A stretch of 64,000 nucleotides of DNA from Metallyticus violacea. Its lineage: Eukaryota > Arthropoda > Insecta > Mantodea > Metallyticidae. Below the pieces are notes generated by a model. It was not told the DNA's origin. It saw only the letters and a list, made by a program, of their open reading frames with translations, and made no database searches. The position numbers and the translations under genes were made by a program. Shown in pieces: positions 36,313-48,500 of the stretch (positions are counted from its first letter, which is position 1; every line of letters begins with the position of its first letter). Location of the stretch: assembly GCA_030762175.1 (NCBI GenBank), contig CM060840.1, forward strand, positions 37,412,501-37,476,500, in the 5' to 3' direction.

Positions 36313-37684
36313 CGCAGGACTGTTGAATAAATTAGCACCATAATATATCAATGCTTTGAACTTGTTTATTTTGTTGCCTAATATTATATTTTTCACTTTA
36401 ATGTAAAACAATATATTTACTATTACTGTGTAAAATTATATACTACAGCATAAAGTATATATATTTAGATATTCAATAACCAAGAAGTTCGTTTTATCCC
36501 GGGTAAGAATAATCTGTTGTATTTACAACAGAGGCAGTTTGTAGCCTTTAACGCTCTTGGACAATGCCGAAGAATTCAACACTTAAGGCGTTCGAAGGTG
36601 ATTCGAAGATAAATCAGTGCACGGCGACAAGCTATATGGGGTTCAAAGGGTCGAAAGAAGTCAAGAGTGCCTTTGTTTCCGGCCTCGGTTAAAAGATAGC
36701 GGCAAATAGCCCTCTTCCCATATAGCCTCTTTACTCGATGAGTTCGAACCAGTGGAGAAAAACGGCTAATCGCACTTTTCTGAGAAGAAAACCAATAGAC
36801 ACTATGGCAGTTTTCAAATTTTACTTCCTTTATTCTTCTATCAATTCATGCAAAATTCAAAATTGCTATAGTTGAATAAGTCTTTCAAGATCATTAAAAT
36901 TCTGCTATAAGGTAATAACAGCATCAATTACTGTTTTTAATTGCATACTTTCTACGGGAATTTACGTTAAAATTAATAATGTATTTTTGATTCGGTTACT
37001 TCAATGACAACCTTCCTCGTTAAAAATATGTTTCATTATCCTATTAGCTATTACCTTCATTAGCAATTAGCAATATATTTTTATTTTTCATTTAGTAAGA
37101 AAACGTTTTTAATCACAGACTCAGCACAATGGATAAGAAAGCTTTCATGGAAATTTATTTACCGTTTAATAGGCAATTGTCTTACAAAATTACAGTAATT
37201 ACATACGTGGTCAATTTAAAAGATACGCATCCTTCAGGTAGTACACAGTGATTAGCCTGTTATCCTTAAGCTTAACAATATCAGTAATAATAATTTGTAG
37301 TCCGCACTACTTTCCTCCCTTGGGTACGCTCTTAAAGAGATGTACATGATCTGGCTTAGCTCACAGAGAATGAGAAGCTGTTATCAATTATTGCAAACGG
37401 CAGTTTTAAAATGTTTCTTTTTTCGAGTCTATTCAGCCTGAACAGCATAAGGGAAACAGCTTTTTCTGTTATTTATTTTCCCCTTCAGCGTATTAAACAA
37501 ACTCGTATGAATATTCCAATTGTATTCATTTTATATTTCAACACATCGTTTATAGAATGCGCTTTATTGCGTTCAGAATAATTTAGAAACATGTTTATAC
37601 AAAAACACCCGTCCTTAAATTTGAATACAATCACGAGAGAATATGAAAAAGCGGTTAATGGACAAGACTGAGGGTACTTTTTGT

Positions 37685-37724
37685 ATGGATTATGAATACA
37701 AACTATGGATTATGAATACAAACT
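37685..37724 (+). repeat. Perfect 20 bp tandem duplication
   Basis: ATGGATTATGAATACAAACT occurs twice in direct succession with no difference. This indicates a recent local duplication. Confidence 0.95.
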
Positions 37725-37979
37725 ATAAGAAACAAATTTCATTGTTAAATATAATATTTATATATTAATTGTAGTGTAATAATAGCAGAGCCTATAACAA
37801 TATAACTAAATATTATTAACCATCAACTTATATATATATATATTAGCATTGTAGCAATTATTAATCATTTCAAAATATGAACTTAAAATTTTATTTATAA
37901 TATTAATGACGAATGAATAAAGAATATATAAAGAATACATAACAGCATACAAAACATATAACCAACTCAAAATAAGCAC

Positions 37980-38695
37980 TGTTAAAAAAATTATATTACA
38001 AATCTTTCTCATATAACCAAATCATGATGGAAGAATTCTTCAGTGAATGAATTGTATTTAACGTCCGTTTTTGCCACAGAGGCATCACAGGCGGTGAACA
38101 TTGAAGATACATAATGTGAAATGATATATTGAGAAAGAATTTTATTTTTAAGGAAGGAAACGTTCCAGGCCTAAGTTTACGGTACCTCCTCGGCATTTGC
38201 CATTTATGAGGACTGAGGAAAACCTGGAAAAAACCTCAGGCAGGGAGGAAGGCCTCCCGCTCACGAGTCCGCGCCTTGACGACCACGGTCACCCGTGGCG
38301 GTAGAATTCGTCAAGAAAATTGCTTCAATATAAATCATAAAACATTAAGACAACCTAAACAATCCCAAACATTTAAAGCTAGGCAGTGAAAATTTAAGGC
38401 ATTTCAAGAAAATCGTACTTACATTAATTAATTATTTAGGTCAGTATTCTCATCAGAGAAAAAAACTAATCAGACTTAAAAGAACAATTTTATGGGTGAA
38501 CCTTGTTGAAGGAACGGTGGAATATGACCTCCCCCCCAGCAGACAATAGCCGCAAGCAAAGGAGTACAAAAGTGCACAAGACGAAATAGGCCTGAATATC
38601 AGCCGGCAAGTGAGCGATAAAGAAAGAGTGGGAAAACTATAGCGCTTCCTAGTGGTAGGGAAGAAAAGAAGGTCTCAAAGATTCCAGGAGAGGTT
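37980..38695. repeat. Dispersed repeat family D, copy 2, split by a SINE
   Basis: This is homologous to 31950-32412. Its left part ends near 38042 (GATGGAAGAATTCTTCA) and it resumes at 38303 (AGAATTCGTCAAG). The SINE A copy at 38043-38302 sits between and is flanked by a duplicated AGAATTC-TCA. The element was therefore in place before the SINE inserted. Class unknown. Confidence 0.55.
38043..38302 (-). mobile_element. SINE family A, copy 5 (nested in repeat D; B box deleted)
   Basis: On the minus strand the head CCACGGGTGACCGTGGTCGTC is followed by AAGGCGCGGACTCGTGAGCG, then the sequence jumps from GGGAGGCCTT to CCTCCCTGCCTGAGGTTTTT. About 30 bases that include the B box are lost. The rest (AAATGCCGAGGAGGTACC, TTAGGCCTGGAACG and the tail ending GGACGTTAAATACAATTC) is typical. 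Target-site duplications AGAATTCTTCA (38032-38042) and AGAATTCGTCA (38303-38313) differ by one base. Confidence 0.92.
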
Positions 38696-41600
38696 AAAAT
38701 TTCTAGCGGAATAAAAATGAACACATGTTTTTGCGGTATGACGATATACCTTAGTGTAAACTAGTGATTCTCTTTTCTATTCGCTGCTTAACACTGCAAA
38801 AATGATTATCCTTTCTAACATACTAACACCAAATTTGTAAATATAGCGAGGAAATTCCAAGAATAATCCTTGCTTTTTCAGAAAGGGTAGAGGAAAAATT
38901 CCAATGTTACATTTTCTGAATTCTGAAGTATTATTCATTAAAATTAATCTAAACAAGTACTTTCTTGCTAATCGTCGTGATAAATGAAAAACATAACTGT
39001 TATATTTGTTGAGATTGCACTAAGACATAAGGCAACAACATACAGAAATAAGAAACAAACTTTCCGACCTTAATAATGGATTTAAGGAGGTTTTATCACC
39101 AAAAGGCACATCATATTCATATGTATTGTGTAAATGAATTTGACATAGTATTATTATACATAAAATTAAAATGCACAATCACATTATAAAAAGAAAGAAT
39201 TGAATTTTAAACGACTATATGTACGGTTATATTTGTACAAACATTCTTACACTTCACGATATTTGTATTCTGAATTTCAAAATACAAATTATTATACATC
39301 GTTAGGCAAAGGAACGTACGAGTTTTCTTAATGTGATAAACTGATGCAGTTTTCACTCCTGATGTTATAATTATTAAAACACGAATATTACTAATATCTA
39401 TATGGATATTAGATGGAGTATTAGAATATTAAGCTTAAAAAGCGTTGAAATTAGTAGTCCAAAATTAAAATTACACAGCGCGGGATGAAAGTCACTCCGC
39501 AAGCAGCTGAATGATGGTTTACTGTTAGCCCCGTTGGAGCATTCAGTTCACGCAATTCAGGCAGTTCTCGGTCTACTCATTCAGTCTAATCAGTTTACCC
39601 AGCACGTAATTTGCTCAGCTTATGCAGTCCTGGATAAGCAGTTCTACTCAAGCAGTATTCAGTCCGTGGTCAAGAACATAGCATTCAGTTGTACGAGTTC
39701 AGTCGACTTATTCAATTCAGTTCATTTCGTGCGACTCAGTTAAGTAGTTCACTGTATTCGTCTGAAAGATTCGTACGCAGCAACTAAGTTCATATCCAAA
39801 ATAGCCCAGTTTATCAAACGCGAAAACATCAAAGGACGTAATAGAATTTAAACATAATAAACTAGGTAAACATATTGTCACATCGAGAGCTCATTTACAC
39901 TTTCAAATTCTCCTCCCGGTCCTGTTGAACCCCACTCAACGAAAGAGCGGAATCACTTTGAGATATTGTTGCCACTGGAGCGTCGGAAACAAAACCGAGG
40001 CAACCCACAATTAAACCAGAAACCACTTCATAAATTGACTCACTCACGTGCCACCTACAACAGATCCAGCTCCTTAAACCCCTTCATAATCTGGCTCAAG
40101 AACGTGGAGCCTACAAGGAATAACAAATCCCACGACAATCCACTTATTTAATTATTGTAACATTATTTTAGCACTGTAAAATTTGTTTCTTTAAATATTC
40201 ATTGCGTAAGATAAAGATAAATTAGAGTTGTTGATATAGGAAAGTTGTTTGATAAGTAACTTATTTCGCATACTAGCAACAGTAACATTGGTATATGAAT
40301 TCATGTGCTTTCTATGTATCAATATTCAATCGTCGCAAGCAGTTCTGATGTTAATTCTTTACTTAATAGTTGTTTAAACACAAGGGTTTCAAGTGAAAGT
40401 TAAAAAAAAATGGATAAAATTGAATTACTCTCTAAAATGAATTGTAACCTTGAATGTTGAAAAAGAAAAAAATTAATGTGCTCTTATTGAGAAAAGTTAT
40501 TGGAAAATGAATACTGAAAAAATTTAACCAATTTTCATAAAAATATTGAAACTTGTATATATTAAAAACTGTTACAAAGTACACTTCATGTTTCACAGAG
40601 AACAGACAGTATCAAACAGGCAAATAACACCGTAATAGGAGAGAACTGTATACAATGATTGACCAGAACACTTGCGCCGCACTATCACCACCAAGATTCA
40701 CACCCCGGCTGAGTACGTTAGCACTTGAATCTGATTTCCGAAAGAATTAGAAATTTGGAAGAATGTTTCAAAAGCACTGTGCGTGATTTAGAAATGCAAA
40801 ATTCAATCAAAGACGAAATAGAGAATTTTAACGTCTGTATGACTTTCAGACGGAACCAATTTTTCCTCCTGAAATACGGTACATTCAGTATTATACTAGC
40901 AAGTCTGCCTAGAAATTATAAACCTACGATTTAATAGCCAGATATTTCTTAATTTTTGGACATCTTCCTATGTGAATATTTAATTATTTATTTTGAAGAT
41001 AGCAGAAGATAAAAGTGCATGATAAGCCTTATTTTATTCACTCCTTGATTTAGTTGACTTTAAATTTTCAACATGCTTTTTGAATTTGTTAATGCTTGCT
41101 TCGAACACTCTTCCTTTTTTAGATTTAGCTTTATTATAAACATATTGTGCTAATTTTATCTAATGGCGTCCAAAAGTAAGTTTAAAACAGCAAACGAAAG
41201 CTAGTTCCATGCGTGAACCGTTCTGCTTACTTCAGCTGTTTCCCCTTATGATGAATGTGGGGGGAGAAGACCCAAAATGGGAATATTGAAAGCGTGCAAT
41301 ATGCTACCCTAAATAATTCATGGATGACGTGTTAACATCACGAAAAGTGCATTCACACATGTAATACGCACAGGTGCTAATGAGTAAAGGGGTCCAGTCT
41401 TCTATATAGGGTGTGAAGTAGGGGATATTAAAGCAGGAGGGTGAGTCACTATTAGGACTAAATTATCGATCTCGTTACTGAGAGATAAAGCGAAACACTG
41501 ATTGATTCTACTGAACCACTGTGTAACAAGAGAGAGGACAATATTCTCTAAATATAAATAATAACCGCATTTCTATACCAAATTAAAATGTTATATCACT

Positions 41601-43704
41601 GAAAGAAACATTTCTGGTAAATTGAAATAAAATTCAATGATCCTGTCTTTGGGCAGTGTCCCATCCACATGCATACAAGTCACTTTATTATATTTAGGCT
41701 TAATCGGCTGACATACGGAAAAGTGCGTATACGCCGCCGGCACCCACTGACGCGCCAGCCGAAAGTTCCCATGCCGATCGCCGGAAGCCTACTAAGATAA
41801 TAATGTACAACTGAGGAAGGGGGGGACGCTAACTTTCAAATGAAACATACTAACTGTTGGGAAAATACTTTAGTGGGTATTGTGATACGAGATAATTTAT
41901 CCTCATGTTGCAACATATTTTAAAACTAAATTGAGACATCATTTACGCTGTAAACTGTTTTCTGCATACGATTAATAACATTAACGAATATATAGCTTAC
42001 ATAATATTGCTAGAACTAATGCTATTAATAATTTTTAAGGATTCTAAAGTCTACTTAAAACATTAAAATGGTGGAAATAGGGCACTGGAAAAACTAAAAC
42101 CACAATAAGTAAATAATAAACGATCGTACCAAATTCAAGTACTAAAAGATACAGAGAAATAAGAATTAAGCATAAAAGTGCTAAGGCATAATTAAAAATA
42201 TAAGATAAACGTCTAAAGCATTATCAAACACGTGAAAATGACAGAAATATATGTTACTTTTAAAAGCAGATATATGTACATTTTCAGGAGATATGCCCCA
42301 GTTAGATCATTCAACTATGCCGGCAGCTTTGCATCTGAAAAAGATTAATAACCTTGCGCCTTATAAGCACAATTATTTAAGCAAAAGCACTAGTTTTAAA
42401 TCTCACCAAGTATAGTCTCCTTAGATTTCTGCAAGAAAATGTACCATGTTTAGTTGCTGCATACATCTGATGCGTAAACATCAGTGAAGAAACGTTAGTT
42501 ATAGTAAACTATTATTCACTTTAGCTGAAATTTGCCAAGTTTAATATCCTAAATTTTAATTCGATACTTTTTTTAAAGCTATTCATCAAAATTTATAAAT
42601 ACAAACAAAAAGTAATAAATATGCTCCAAAAATTTTATTTTTGTTACAGTATAATCTTATACGACAGTCATAATACAAATAATATTACATTAAAAAGTTC
42701 CTAAAAAGTATAAAAATTAATTCTTGAATGACAGAAACAATGCTGGAATTTCACTTAGAGCTCGTGATATATGGCTATTATTCTTTTCCGTTCTGATTCT
42801 ATGTTTTTAGATAAATAATAAGAGTAGGTTGCTATAAATCATCAGTACTTTACTGGCCTTCTTTAATAGTGCAGGAAAATCGCCTGCTGACTGCTTAAAG
42901 ATGTGTGCTACTAACAGAGAAACTGTGACGGTACACATGGGTGTTTTGCCTGGTTCACATTTTCGGCTTACCTATTTAAAAGCTACCTTCTGAACAATCA
43001 TCTTCTAATACTTTAGCACTACACATTTAGTTAGGAAAATTTCAATACTGTTATATCCCAATAGATGGGCGAGGTGGTAAGCCTGTCATCTCCAACCCAT
43101 CTGACAGGAATCTAAGGAGTTTCTTGGACGTAAAATGGCGGATGATTTTGTTCAGTGTCCTCTTCTTTTCCTGTCAGGAATTCTTTAATGATAGGGGACC
43201 GTTGCTTATCTCTTGATTCGTTCCAGAATAAATGCAAGTATATACAATACTTATACTTAGTGGATCTCCTGAGATCCCGTTCACCGCAGGGTCAAACTAT
43301 ATGCTGAAGGAGGAGCAAATTTTTGGACTAGAACATACTTCATAAGGGATAAAGAAAACGGACAGAGCATCGATATCAGATGTACAAATGAAATTCTCTT
43401 GCTAAAATTTGTATAGAATGTTATGTTAATCTTAAAACACTTAACTGCGATTTTATAAATAATCAATATCCGGTTTATCATTTTCTATTGCTGAATGCTA
43501 ACTCCAATCCGGTGAATTTAATAGCAAACTTTTGAAGAGAATTTAAAAGTTATAGGTTATAATCATCCCATATGAATTCTCTTGAGCTGACGTAAAAATT
43601 CGTGCGACAGCAAACATCTGCAAGCAACTGTTTCAGGGAGACTGTGCCGTCACAGCTGTAATTCGTGTCATATGGTATAAGATTACTGTGTTCGTGCATC
43701 ATGA
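38696..43704. other. AT-rich sequence with a CAGT-rich cluster
   Basis: I recognise no gene. The CAGT-rich cluster at 39535-39750 is listed separately; it is followed to about 40150 by a less AT-rich segment with a 61-codon frame and no known domain. About 41700-41830 is a short GC-rich island. Around 43075-43115 GGGCGAGGTGGTAAGCCTG looks loosely like a tRNA A box but has no B box. Confidence 0.45.
39535..39750 (+). repeat. Irregular CAGT/TTCAGT-rich cluster
   Basis: The motifs TTCAGT, CAGTTC, GCAGT and CAGTC recur at irregular spacings of about 8-20 bases over some 215 bases (ATTCAGTTCACGCAATTCAG, CATTCAGTCTAATCAGTTT and so on). It is cryptically simple sequence, not a clean tandem array. 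Similar runs can occur in LTR or satellite regions of insect genomes, but no LTR ends, primer-binding site or coding region is visible here. Confidence 0.5.
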
Positions 43705-43951
43705 AAATGAAATGAATGGTGTTTAACGCCCGTTTTTGCCACAGAGGCACCACAGGCGAGATAAATGAGATGAAATGATATATTGGGAAAGGATTTATTT
43801 TTAAGGAAGGAAACGTACCTCTCCGGCATATGCCATTTATGAGGACTGAGGAAAACCTGGAAAAAACCGCAGTCAGGGAGGACGGTCCTGGCGGAATTCG
43901 AACCCCAGACTTCCCGCTCACGCCTTAACGACCTCGGCCACCCGTGGCGGT
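43705..43951 (-). mobile_element. SINE family A, copy 6 (full length, perfect duplications)
   Basis: On the minus strand: CCGCCACGGGTGGCCGAGGT, GTTAAGGCGTGAGCGGGAAG (a deletion removes 'cggactcg'), a B box in GGGTTCGAATTCCGCCAGGA, and the body with CTGACTGCGGTTTTTTCCAG. A second deletion in the body has removed the TTCCAGGCCTAAGTTTAGG block, and the tail lacks 'ggtggacactgatgatac'. The 14 bp duplication TTCGTGCATCATGA is perfect at 43691-43704 and 43952-43965. Minus-strand frames across it are not genes. Confidence 0.94.
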
Positions 43952-43965
43952 TTCGTGCATCATGA

Positions 43966-44371
43966 CTCCCGTTTTCTGTTAAGACATTTTTAATATGAAA
44001 ATTTAATAAATAACAGCCCACAATATTGAAATAATGAGAAAGCGAGAAATAGGCATTTTACACAATGACCTCAACATAAAATCATTATAAAATGTTATAC
44101 CAAACTACATTAAAAAGTACAAGCTTTGAACTATTAAACTTTTTTATAATATAATTAAAGAGTTAATTGTAAATAATTAAACAAGCTACTGAAACACACA
44201 TATTTAGTTAATTAGTCTATACATATATATTGTTTAGTATAAAGTTTAATAGACTTCGGAAGCCTATGGAACAAGGAGTTTTAAGTACATGCAAATACCA
44301 TGAATGTAGGACACTCGTTTTTAAAAGGTTCGTTTCCCGGTATTTATTTAGGCATTTTTTCAGATTTAGGG
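43966..44371. other. AT-rich sequence
   Basis: No gene or repeat recognised. The last 50 bases may belong to the 5' end of the family C element that follows. Confidence 0.45.
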
Positions 44372-44620
44372 AGGTTTTGAAAGGGCTCCACCCAACCTCG
44401 TGGGGACAATTGGAATGCTATCTGTTGGAAAGCTGAGTTCTTCGATCTGGAGACTCGCTAATAGCAACCTGCGGGATACCTCATGCTGATTACATGCTTT
44501 CCTCTAGCACTGCCCCGTACCAATTAAGTCATAAGATGGAGGTGGATGAAGCACAGGTCACTGCGGCAAACCAAGACTCACTTTGGGCTGTAGAGTGCCA
44601 AGAAGAAGAGGAAGAAGAAA
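44372..44620 (+). mobile_element. GAA-tailed short element, family C, copy 3 (best preserved)
   Basis: It runs from AGGGAGGTTTTGAAAGGGCT through CCCAACCTCGTGGGGAC, GTTCTTCGATCTGGAGA, AGCAACCTGCGGGATACC, GTGGATGAAGCACAGGTCAC and TTTGGGCTGTAGAGTGCC to the tail AAGAAGAAGAGGAAGAAGAA. The two other copies are on the minus strand at 8410-8655 and 12149-12354. A simple-repeat tail and short length fit a SINE-like retroposon. No A or B box is evident, so it may derive from the 3' end of a longer element. Confidence 0.62.
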
Positions 44621-45240
44621 ACTGCAGTGGCCAATAGCAGATATTTTATTTTTTCAATCTTAAATACAAATTTACTCCCTTAATAAAATCTGTGGGTGTT
44701 CCTAAGATATTTTTAAATGGTACAATAATTAAAATTTCATAATTTCAAATATTGAAAATCCATAACAGTAAATAAAGAAACAAGACCAGGTACCCCTACT
44801 TTTTAATTTTTACATTAAAAAATCTAGGATAATGGAAAGTTAAGAGTTAGTTTTACTGAGTGTTAATTTAATAAACTATTTACGGACGATCAGGTTATAA
44901 TTACTGAAAATGAAAGAATATTACAAATAAATTTATTGAATTGCAAAAATATATAACATCATATAATTTAATATGTTTTTAAAGAACAAATGTTCTGACC
45001 CCCTGAAGTGCTTATATAAAAGAGGAAAGATGGTTATTGAAAATAAACTAATTAAACAAATTACATCCTTGGTTGTAAAATATCCTGCAATTCTGTAATG
45101 ATATACATACAACATCAATAAAATAAATAGTATTCATGGCACTGTTAACGCAAATTTAAAACATAAAGTTAGGGAGTTATGCAGCAGAGGCTCAACTGTT
45201 AAAGTAGAAGATTTAAGAACACTTCTAAGAACTAAAATTA
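44621..45240. other. AT-rich sequence
   Basis: No gene recognised. Bases from about 45140 may be further decayed LINE sequence belonging to the next entry. Confidence 0.45.
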
Positions 45241-45510
45241 TTGAGAAACATGGAAGGAGTACAAAGAACTGAACTAATTAGAAGTGAATATATAAAAGAA
45301 AATTTAAAGGTTGATAGCATTAATTGTGTAGTAGTGAAACAAAGAAGTGAACGGTGAGCTCATTTAGAGCAATGGATAATAATAGGACATCAAAGCAAAA
45401 TTAAAATATACAGAGAAATTTAGGTTGGAAAGAGGTATTTAGGTTGTCCAAAGGAGAGGCGTTTGGATCGGTTTTTGCTGAAGATGTAAGGGACTTACAT
45501 TACCCAATAT
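45241..45510 (+). pseudogene. LINE reverse-transcriptase ORF, extreme C-terminus
   Basis: The frame from about 45246 reads 'RNMEGVQRTELIRSEYIKEN' followed by 'LKVDSINCVVVKQRSER', then (after a stop) 'AHLEQW', and in shifted frames 'VGKRYLGCPKERRLDRFL' and 'DLHYPIYD'. This is the order R-x-x-x-G-V-x-R-x-x-x-I-R, W-x-HLERM, then a GKR-x-x-GRP-x-x-RW-x-D tail, found at the end of many LINE proteins. Several stops and frameshifts kill it. The sequence passes directly into the GAT array at 45511, which probably grew from the element's 3' tail. Confidence 0.6.

Positions 45511-45569
<59 letters not shown>
45511..45569 (+). repeat. (GAT)n microsatellite at the LINE 3' end
   Basis: About nineteen near-perfect GAT units directly follow the LINE coding remnant. 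Confidence 0.97.
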
Positions 45570-48500
45570 TGTGAAGTAAAGATCAAAAGCAGCATGGTAG
45601 TCAACATTTCTACTTAGGGGACAATTTCGAAATAAGAGGAAAACTCTAGTACTACTTTATTTTTTTGTCCGTATTTTGTGTATAAATTTAATATGGAGAA
45701 CGAAAATTTTCATAGAATTCGCAAAATAATATGAAACCTCACGAACTGTCCTGTCATAAATTCAGTGGATATGTTCTCCCACTATATCACTTCAGGATTT
45801 GGAGCTGGTTATAGTACGGCAACTGCCTTGCTTAACGTCACTGTCAAACAGTTTTATCATATATAAGTCAAAATAAGGTCTGATTTGCCAACTGATAATC
45901 AATAGTGCTTTGATTGGTTCATTATGTTACAGAAACTGATATTATCATATTATAATCTTCAAATAGTTTTATCAAATCTTGTACACCGAAGAAATTTATT
46001 GTGATCATATCAAGTCTTTAATGCCTAATTTGAAATTCCAAGATATTTGATCTCATTTAAGCTACCTAAGCAAAAGCTTAATACATCTGTGAATGTACGC
46101 ATATATATGCACTTATAGTCAAAAATTAAAATTCCTATTGCTGTTTAATGCGTTATTGTTCTTACATAAAATTAAAGATTTGCACATCCATCATAGATAG
46201 AAAATTCTGTAGAAAATTGACTGTTATATAATGTTTCTAGTAATACTTTTACCCTTTTGAGGACTTTGGTCCTCAATTAAACAAAACGTTTGATGGAGGT
46301 TTTGAAAAAAATTGCACTAAAATTCGTTGACATCACAGTTGGTACTCTCGTAACGATAGATGATCAAATAATAGTAATATACGGTGTATAGTTAAGTAAT
46401 CAGAACCAGCCAATTACATCTGTCATACAAATTAGTTCCATGCTGTTATGAAACATTTTTAATTTGTATAAGGGGACAGTTAGATGAACCTCGTGTGAAC
46501 AATGCATCAGCAATTCTTGTTAAGTTTGAAGGTGTTTGTAAATGCGCCAAAAATAAAGGCGCTTCGGGGGCCCAATTTTATTTACATTAAAAATATCGTT
46601 GACAAACACCTAAGTTGGCTTCGGCGAAAAAGGTAGCTCTAGTGACTGGAGGATACAGGTAGATTTTAATGTGTTTGTCCCTTTTTTGTGTTGTCGTTGA
46701 TGACATTGTAGTAAAATTCCGCCATTTCGTTCATGTCCAGAATAGCTCAACTTGATCATTCCCCCACTTCTCTTACCATGATTTGAAATGCCATCAGTAC
46801 CCGACTATTTGGCTCTAAATTGTCCGGAAAAATCTAGTGAAAAGAAAAAAAATATCTCAAAAAGTAGTGCAGGTATTGTCTGCAATTGGAGTAAGAAAAG
46901 CTCAGAAAGTTTTGCTTATGCTCTAGTACATCTCTATACAAGCGCCATTTGTGACAGATTACACTTAGGCGATACGCAGTCTCTTACCATACAGTGCAGA
47001 GTGCTCTTGCGCCTGTTTAATAGCGAGGTTGCCCTCTTGACTGACTGTATTTCTGCCAACCTGCAAAACTCAGTGGAACTTCTTATATACAGTCCAGATA
47101 TTTCGATTAAATTAAAAAAGGGGGGGGCATCACAGCAATAACATTGTGCCAGTTCAAAGTGTCAACTGCAACGCGGGGGGAAAAAAAGAAAGAAATCAAT
47201 ATAACCCGATGACATTGTATCCAACAACAATTTTATGTTCTCTTTCTGCATATAAAAACTAAGAGACAATAAATGCATTTCTTCTGATTTTTCTCTAGGA
47301 TTTTTCGGACATCCTGTATTTGAATAACGGTCATTCAATCTAACGGAGTGACTTGGTAAAGCTTGGTATTCATATTCAAAGGGCTTAATTCTCTTGGGTT
47401 CAATCATCCTGATCTTGGGATTTTTTTCCGTGGTTTCCCCCGGTGCTGTAGGCAATTGCTGGGATACATCTTTCCTTGCCACTGTCCCATTTCACCTCAT
47501 TTCATTCCGTTGGTTCTGTTAAAGGATCGAAAATGTTACGCGATATGGGCTCGTGCTGTGCGCATTGTGGCTTTTGAAAGATTCTGTCCCAAATTCTGAT
47601 ATGGGAGTGGACCTTCTGAAGTAGTACCTCTGGATTCTGGGTGAGCACTAGCTCCTTTACATTCATCTTTCCTACTGAAATTGTCCCCATTTGGAGCTTA
47701 AGTACTAAAGGTCAATTCTTGAGCAAGATTGAAATATTAAAAATCCCTCCTCCTCTGTCCCTACCACTCCAATCCAAATGTCATTCGGCTTGCCTTGAGG
47801 AATTTGTTTGCAGCCATTAGTAACGCTCAATGTCTTCTGCCTCCTGATTGAGTTAATCTTCTTGCTTCATATTCAGCCTTTTACTAGAGGGAACAAAGCT
47901 TCAGGCTAATTGCATTGAAAAGATACGTCCTTGAGGTCTCCAGAAACGAATGCATTTACGTTTTATATGGTGGGATGATGGAAGCACCCACGCGATGTTT
48001 TTCAGATCTGAAACATTAACTCAGTGAATACTGTTTGCTTTGACATACGCTCTTGTATGTGTGTGTAATTTACATGGTTCTCCCACGTTCCTCGCTCTCC
48101 ATTCCACAAAATACACATACGAATGCGTGAGCCTGTTTTATCCACGACGTCAGAGCGCAAGCGGATGAGGCTCACTAGTCTCGTTGCTAATCCATCATAT
48201 GCAGATCAATATGTATATAATGGTATCACGTGAAGGGGTGGAGGGCAAAAAAAAAAAAAGGTAACGTAACAAAAATGTCAGTACGTAATACGTGCGTTGT
48301 TTCGCATTCCCTTCCCACCTTTCCAGGCATACCTTTCACATAATCTCTGGTGGAACATTTACAGGTATTTCAAATGGAAACCACAACGGTAGAACAAGTG
48401 TACCTGATATATACATCTAGTCATTGTTAGGAGCTTTTTTTTCTTTTAATTAAACAGATTAAATCTGAATGTCCAGAATCTAACTAGTTAGCTGGAGGGC

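Larger units (their letters stand above)
34999..37979. other. AT-rich sequence with microsatellites and a short tandem duplication
   Basis: No gene is recognised. About 36490-36780 is clearly GC-richer than its surroundings but has stops in every frame I read. At about 35490-35620, CCCAGGTTCAATTCC resembles a B box but no A box or family match is visible. The AAT array and the 20 bp tandem duplication are listed separately. Confidence 0.45.

Noticed and set aside
36133..36411. 92-codon minus-strand frame with a run of Tyr
   Set aside because: It is created by the AAT array.
36490..36780. Host exon in a GC-richer island
   Set aside because: All frames I read have stops within about 45 codons, and no splice-bounded open segment with a known domain was seen.
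39535..40151. LTR retrotransposon
   Set aside because: No paired LTRs, primer-binding site, polypurine tract or gag-pol motif could be found.
43075..43115. tRNA-like A box GGGCGAGGTGGTAAGCC
   Set aside because: No B box follows and no other copy is present.
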